A DNA stretch of 64,000 nt from Caryophanales bacterium UBA784 (lineage in GTDB: Bacteria; Bacillota_I; Bacilli_A; RFN20; CAG-288), in contig DBJE01000013.1 of the NCBI GenBank assembly GCA_002297045.1, positions 124,001 to 188,000 on the forward strand, in the 5' to 3' direction. Below the pieces are notes generated by a model. The model saw only the letters and a program-made list of their open reading frames with translations, searched no databases and was not told the origin of the DNA. The translations under genes were made by a program, and so were the position numbers. This document shows positions 60,154 to 64,000 of the stretch, piece after piece (position 1 is the stretch's first letter; every line of letters starts with the position of its first letter).

Positions 60154-61193
60154 TGGCCAATCCGCTTTCCGAAAAGAATAAGGCTTCCAGGCTGACACGG
60201 ACAATTTCCGGTATTGTTTTTGTCTGCCTTCTCATGCCGGCCGTTGCTCTTGGGGGATGGTTCTACTTTCTGCTCATTCTTTTCTTTGTCACTGTTGCCT
60301 GCCATGAGAGGCTGGAGGCTCCTGGGAAAGGACGGTTTCCTCTTTACACAAAGCTAATCGTCTATTTCTTTAGGTATCTTTTTGCCTTAGGCGGACTGAT
60401 CAAGTCCTGGGCTAGTGGGAATAACCCCTTTACGGATCCTTGGTACGGCTTTGCGGTTGACACTCTTTTCGTATCCTTGTTCGGCCTGATTGCCTTCCTT
60501 CTGATTCTTTTTACCATCTCCATCTTCTCCCGGAAGGTTTCCCTTAATGATGTCACCTATCTTTTTTCCATGACCTTCCTCATCGGATTCGGTTTTCAGT
60601 GCATCTATTTTCTCCGGTTCTTTGGAAGGTCTGACCAGTTCAAAGAATACTATCTTTTACATCCTAAGCTTGATCAGCGCTGGTCAACCTGCTATTTAAG
60701 GGTCTTTACGGCGGTAGGAACCTGGATTGGCGATGTCGGAGCCTATTTTACCGGCAGGCTGTTCGGCAAGCATAAAAGGAACCCCCGTGTCTCTCCGAAT
60801 AAGACCTGGGAAGGCTTCTTTGGCGGAGCCCTTTTCTCCATGGGATTTACCCTTGCCCTTGCCGCATTCTTTGAATTTGTCCCCTTCTTTTCCTCGCCTC
60901 TTCTTCCTGGGCTCAGGCAGTTTGGTTATTCTGAGACACTAAAGATACTTGGCCTTTTCTCCGGACAGGCATGGCTTTTGCTTGTCTTTGCCAGCCTGCT
61001 TTCCCCGGTAATCGGAAATATCGGAGGATTCCTCTTTTCTTTGATTAAGCGGACTGTCGGAATCAAGGACTTTGGCAAGATTAGGCCTGGCCATGGCGGA
61101 ATCATCGATCGCTTTGATTCCCTTCTGACTAACGCAGCAATCATGTCTCTTTTCGTTCTTGCCCTGTCTCAGGGGTTTAAAGTCCTTCTATGA
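60153..61193 (+). CDS. cdsA: Phosphatidate cytidylyltransferase
   Basis: Makes CDP-diacylglycerol for phospholipid synthesis. 346 residues with about eight membrane helices. The signature runs from VSPNKTWEGFFGG to the GIKDFGKIRPGHGGIIDRFD block near the C-terminus, and GDVGAYFTGRLFG holds conserved metal-site residues. It is longer than the usual 260-280 because of extra loops in the first half. It follows frr directly; uppS, which usually stands here, is absent. It overlaps dxr by four bases. Confidence 0.93.
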   Translation: MANPLSEKNKASRLTRTISGIVFVCLLMPAVALGGWFYFLLILFFVTVACHERLEAPGKGRFPLYTKLIVYFFRYLFALGGLIKSWASGNNPFTDPWYGFAVDTLFVSLFGLIAFLLILFTISIFSRKVSLNDVTYLFSMTFLIGFGFQCIYFLRFFGRSDQFKEYYLLHPKLDQRWSTCYLRVFTAVGTWIGDVGAYFTGRLFGKHKRNPRVSPNKTWEGFFGGALFSMGFTLALAAFFEFVPFFSSPLLPGLRQFGYSETLKILGLFSGQAWLLLVFASLLSPVIGNIGGFLFSLIKRTVGIKDFGKIRPGHGGIIDRFDSLLTNAAIMSLFVLALSQGFKVLL

Positions 61194-62398
61194 GAGAGAA
61201 CATTGTCGTCTTAGGGGCCACAGGAACAATCGGAAGCCTTACCTTATCCCTTCTTCGCTATTCCTTCGACTATTCCTTGGTCGGTATTTCTTTTTCCTCG
61301 CACTATGAAAAGAGGGAGGAATCCCTGCTTTATTTCCCTGAGCTTAAGTATGTCGGTATCGTCGATGAAAAGGCCGCCGCGGCCTTTTCCTCTCTCCACC
61401 CTTCCTATGTCGTCTTTAGCGGAAAAGATTCATCCTTAAAGGTAATTGAGGCATGCAAGGGTGCCACTGTCTTTAACTCCATCATGGGTAATGACGGCCT
61501 TCTTCCTTCTTTGAAGGCCATAGATTTAAACCATGATCTTCTTCTTGCCAATAAGGAATCTTTGGTTATCGGCTCTTCCTTAAGGAAAAAAGCCAGGGAA
61601 CACTCCTCTTCCCGCCTTTTCCCTGTCGATAGCGAGCATGTTGCCTTGGCTAAGCTCTTAGAAGAAGTCAAGGAACGGGGAATCGGCAAAAAGGCCATCC
61701 TGTCCCTAAGGATTACAGCCTCCGGGGGAGCCTTGAGAGATCTCCCTCTTAGCGCAAGGAAGGATGCCACACCGGAAAGGGTTCTCCGCCATCCTACCTG
61801 GCAGAGGGGAAGCAAGATTACCGTCGATTCGGCAACTATGGTCAATAAGGCCTTTGAAATCAGGGAAGCGAAAGCGCTATTTCCAAGGCCAGGGAAGGTA
61901 TCCTACCATGCCGTGGTTTGTAAGGAATCCCTTGTCCACGCCTTAGTCAGCTTCGTGGGCCAAGGAGGCAGAACGGAAACAATCTTTGAATATTCTCCCT
62001 GTGATAGGCGTGTTTCTATCGCCTACGCCCTTTCCAAAGGCACCCTTCCTAGGCATAGAAACAGCCAGGAAGACAGGGAAAAAGTCAAAAAACTTCATTT
62101 TCTTCCTCTCGACCCTCTCCGCTATCCCTGCTTCCCGCTTGCCTTAAAAAGGAACTCCCTTTATGGAAACGAAGGAAGGATCTTCTTTAATGCCGTCGAC
62201 TCTTTGGCTATCTCTTCCTTCCTGAAGAAGGAAAGGGGATACCTAGACATCGGAAAATGTTTATCCTATACTTTAAATCACTTTCCCTGTGTGGAGGCTC
62301 TGACGAAAGAGAACCTTCCCCTTCTTCTCTCAAAAGCGGATGCCTTTGCCAAGGAAGTCATCGAAAAAGAGAAAAATAACACATGCCAGAATTTTTAA
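61190..62398 (+). CDS. dxr: 1-deoxy-D-xylulose 5-phosphate reductoisomerase
   Basis: Second step of the MEP isoprenoid pathway. 402 residues: NADPH loop LGATGTIGSLTL, NKESLVIG, the metal/substrate block FPVDSEHVALAKLL, SGGALRDLP (active-site flap), and HPTWQRGSKITVDSATMVNK. In most bacteria the SEH block reads DSEHNAIFQ; the change to VALAK is in a conserved neighbourhood but keeps the Glu and His. The end overlaps rseP by 16 bp. Confidence 0.94.
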   Translation: MRENIVVLGATGTIGSLTLSLLRYSFDYSLVGISFSSHYEKREESLLYFPELKYVGIVDEKAAAAFSSLHPSYVVFSGKDSSLKVIEACKGATVFNSIMGNDGLLPSLKAIDLNHDLLLANKESLVIGSSLRKKAREHSSSRLFPVDSEHVALAKLLEEVKERGIGKKAILSLRITASGGALRDLPLSARKDATPERVLRHPTWQRGSKITVDSATMVNKAFEIREAKALFPRPGKVSYHAVVCKESLVHALVSFVGQGGRTETIFEYSPCDRRVSIAYALSKGTLPRHRNSQEDREKVKKLHFLPLDPLRYPCFPLALKRNSLYGNEGRIFFNAVDSLAISSFLKKERGYLDIGKCLSYTLNHFPCVEALTKENLPLLLSKADAFAKEVIEKEKNNTCQNF

Positions 62399-63723
62399 AG
62401 ACAATTTTGTACATTATCCTTTTCCTTGTCTGTCTCTCATTGGTCGTCTGCGTCCATGAGGCCGGACATCTTGCCGTAGCAAAGTTATGCAACGTCTATT
62501 GCTTTGAGTACTCCATCGGCTTCGGTCCTGCCTTTTATAAGCATAAATTCAGACACAAAGTGAAAAAGGACGGTAAGCCGGTTTTCGATGCCGACGGCAA
62601 GCCGGTCTATCGGCTTGGAGAGACACAGCTTTCTTTGCGCTGCCTTCCTTTCGGCGGATATGTCTCCATGGCCGGAGAGGACAGGGAGGCGACGGAAGAC
62701 GGAACCCGGATTGAGGAAAAGAGAACCCTTAATGGGGCAAACCATGCTAAGCAGATTGCCATCAGGCTCGCCGGCATCGCAAGGAACTTCCTTCTTGCCA
62801 TCCTCTTGTTCTTTGTTTCCTACCTGATGCCTCATAAGGTGAATAACTATGCGACAAACAGGGTGAACGTCGTGGAAGGGAATGCGGCCGAAAAGTATGG
62901 AAGGAAGTCCGGAGATAAAATCGTTTCCCTTTATCAGACTTACCACGTCTATAGCCAGGAGGAAAACCGGTATGTCGATATCGACTTCCCAAAGGAAAGC
63001 GACCGGGAAGAACTGACGGCCTATCTATCCTTTAACGAGGGGAAGGACACGGGTTCCTATAACGATGCCACCCATAGTTCGATTTCCTATAGTTCCTTGA
63101 ACGTCTATTCCGCTAGCGAGGCAGGACAGTTCACGCTTCCTGACGAATTCAAGTCTACCTTTGTCGACGGGAAGTCGACAAGAACCTTCCATATCACCTA
63201 TATTCCTAAGGAAAACAATCCGAATAACGAAAAGAAAACAATTCTTGTTCCTGTCGGGGTGACCCAGAACGTCGAGAAAGGGACTTACTCTTTTGACTAT
63301 CTTGGCATCACCAATTGGCAGGATACGATCCATTATTCCTTTTCCCAGTCTTTTGTCGGCGCAAACAAGACCTTCGGACAGAGGTTTGTCGGTATTTACC
63401 AGGCATTAGGATCCCTTTTCACTCCTGAAGGATGGAAGAATGTCGGCGGAATCGTTTCTGTCTACCGCCTGACGACAAGCGGAGTGGAGTCCGGATCCCT
63501 TGCCAACGTCCTCTTCCTCTGGGGATATATCTCGTTGAACCTAGGCTGTTTTAACCTTCTCCCTCTTCCCGGCCTGGATGGCTGGCAGACGAGGATTGCC
63601 CTTGGGGAGTCTGTTGCCCGGAAGAAGGCACCGACTAAGTTCAAGGCAATTGCAAACGGCATAGGAAGGGCCGTCCTTCTCATTCTTGCCGTTCTTCTTG
63701 TCGTCAAAGACTTCATTGTATAG
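62383..63723 (+). CDS. rseP: Site-2 intramembrane metalloprotease (RseP/RasP)
   Basis: Cleaves membrane-embedded anti-sigma factors and signal peptides. 446 residues. The zinc site VVCVHEAGHLAVAKL lies in the first helix (HEAGH at about 25-29), the second metal ligand in NLLPLPGLDGWQ near residue 400. A PDZ-like domain with extra Ser/Tyr-rich sequence lies between. The Trp after LDG replaces the usual Gly. The last gene of the cluster visible here; proS and polC, which often follow, do not. Confidence 0.92.
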   Translation: MPEFLKTILYIILFLVCLSLVVCVHEAGHLAVAKLCNVYCFEYSIGFGPAFYKHKFRHKVKKDGKPVFDADGKPVYRLGETQLSLRCLPFGGYVSMAGEDREATEDGTRIEEKRTLNGANHAKQIAIRLAGIARNFLLAILLFFVSYLMPHKVNNYATNRVNVVEGNAAEKYGRKSGDKIVSLYQTYHVYSQEENRYVDIDFPKESDREELTAYLSFNEGKDTGSYNDATHSSISYSSLNVYSASEAGQFTLPDEFKSTFVDGKSTRTFHITYIPKENNPNNEKKTILVPVGVTQNVEKGTYSFDYLGITNWQDTIHYSFSQSFVGANKTFGQRFVGIYQALGSLFTPEGWKNVGGIVSVYRLTTSGVESGSLANVLFLWGYISLNLGCFNLLPLPGLDGWQTRIALGESVARKKAPTKFKAIANGIGRAVLLILAVLLVVKDFIV

Positions 63724-63777
63724 AACCTCTGTTGCTTCGAAAGAATCTAAAAAAGCATTCTCCGCAAAAAAGGAAAA

Positions 63778-63814
63778 CAAAAAGGTGCCCAGGGACTTCC
63801 CTAGGCACCTTTTC
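63778..63814. terminator. Bidirectional terminator between rseP and hsp20
   Basis: AAGGTGCCCAGGG pairs with CCCTAGGCACCTT (63781-63793 with 63798-63810, one mismatch), with A-run and T-run flanks. Confidence 0.82.
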
Positions 63815-63815
63815 C

Positions 63816-64000
63816 TTACTTCACTTCGATGTACTTCTCGGCATCGCTTTGCTGGACTGGTTTCTTAATCCGGACGGTAAGCAATCCGTTGTTCACACTG
63901 GCATCGATGTCCTGACGCTTGATGTCGTTGCCGACATAGAAACTACGGGTGAAGGAGCCTTCGTACCGCTCGCTATGGAGATATTTCCGTTTTCCGCCAT
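63816..64000 (-). CDS. Hsp20/alpha-crystallin small heat shock protein, C-terminal part
   Basis: The frame enters from the right edge and stops at 63816. It encodes about 61 residues: a YLHSERYEGSFTRSFYVG block (the RxYGxFxRxFxLP of Hsp20), DASVNNGLLTVRIKK (the A-x-x-x-NGvL-x-v-x-xPK block), and a short tail. A holdase chaperone; the N-terminal arm is outside the window. Confidence 0.9.
   Translation of the reverse strand, partial: GGKRKYLHSERYEGSFTRSFYVGNDIKRQDIDASVNNGLLTVRIKKPVQQSDAEKYIEVK

Noticed and set aside
1..64000. CRISPR array, prophage or integrative element
   Set aside because: No regularly spaced repeats, no integrase or phage structural genes, no att-like repeats at tRNA genes were seen.

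Overview
The window is chromosomal DNA of a Bacillota-type bacterium. It most resembles the Bacilli side of the phylum near the Erysipelotrichia, RF39 and Mollicutes-like gut lineages. The evidence is the cluster rpsB-tsf-pyrH-frr-cdsA-dxr-rseP, strong AAGGAGG-type ribosome binding sites, many small lipoproteins, an oligopeptide importer whose ATPases carry lysine-rich inserts as in Mollicutes, and oxygen-sensitive enzymes (class III ribonucleotide reductase with its activase). TGA is used as a stop and tryptophan is TGG, so the Mycoplasma code does not apply. The taxonomic placement is inference.

Layout. 1-2.8 kb: the 3' two thirds of rpoC and a tRNA-Gly(CCC). 3.1-6.2 kb: polyphosphate kinase and exopolyphosphatase. 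6.4-10.6 kb: a MarR regulator with a heterodimeric ABC exporter. 10.8-13.8 kb: a 980-residue modular lipoprotein. 13.8-15.3 kb: a pantothenate kinase and ECF S-component pair, on the minus strand. 16.1-24.3 kb: a complete oligopeptide importer (SBP, OppB, OppC, OppD, OppF). 24.3-25.6 kb: a small minus-strand operon cut by an IS3-family remnant. 25.7-28.6 kb: nrdG-nrdD. 29.0-31.9 kb: a zinc or manganese ABC importer divergent from a Fur-family repressor, with a palindromic operator between them. 32.1-32.6 kb: a flavodoxin. 33.0-37.0 kb: hypB, a 975-residue iron-sulfur flavoprotein and hypA in one operon. 37.1-39.2 kb: a patch of broken genes. 39.3-42.8 kb: a MATE exporter and an ABC-2 exporter. 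42.9-45.7 kb: a tandem family of related, disrupted lipoproteins with a tRNA-Arg among them. 46.1-49.0 kb: HAD phosphatase, MFS transporter and glycerophosphodiesterase. 50.0-51.7 kb: a secreted beta-rich protein. 51.8-54.9 kb: a membrane-anchored McrB-like AAA+ ATPase with a McrC/DUF2357-like zinc-ribbon partner. 55.3-55.5 kb: a small membrane protein whose promoter spacer is a run of nine G. 56.4 kb: a divergent tRNA-Glu(CTC). 56.8-63.7 kb: the translation and envelope cluster. 63.8-64.0 kb: the end of an Hsp20 gene.

The best candidates for something undescribed are the membrane McrB/McrC-like pair, which has a likely second internal start and no visible nuclease; the HypA/HypB pair wrapped around a large redox enzyme with no hydrogenase in sight; the apparently phase-variable promoter at 55.5 kb; and a shared TGTAAA-N4-TGTAAA element at the same distance from the -10 box of two envelope-related promoters. 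All calls come from reading the sequence; no database search was run.
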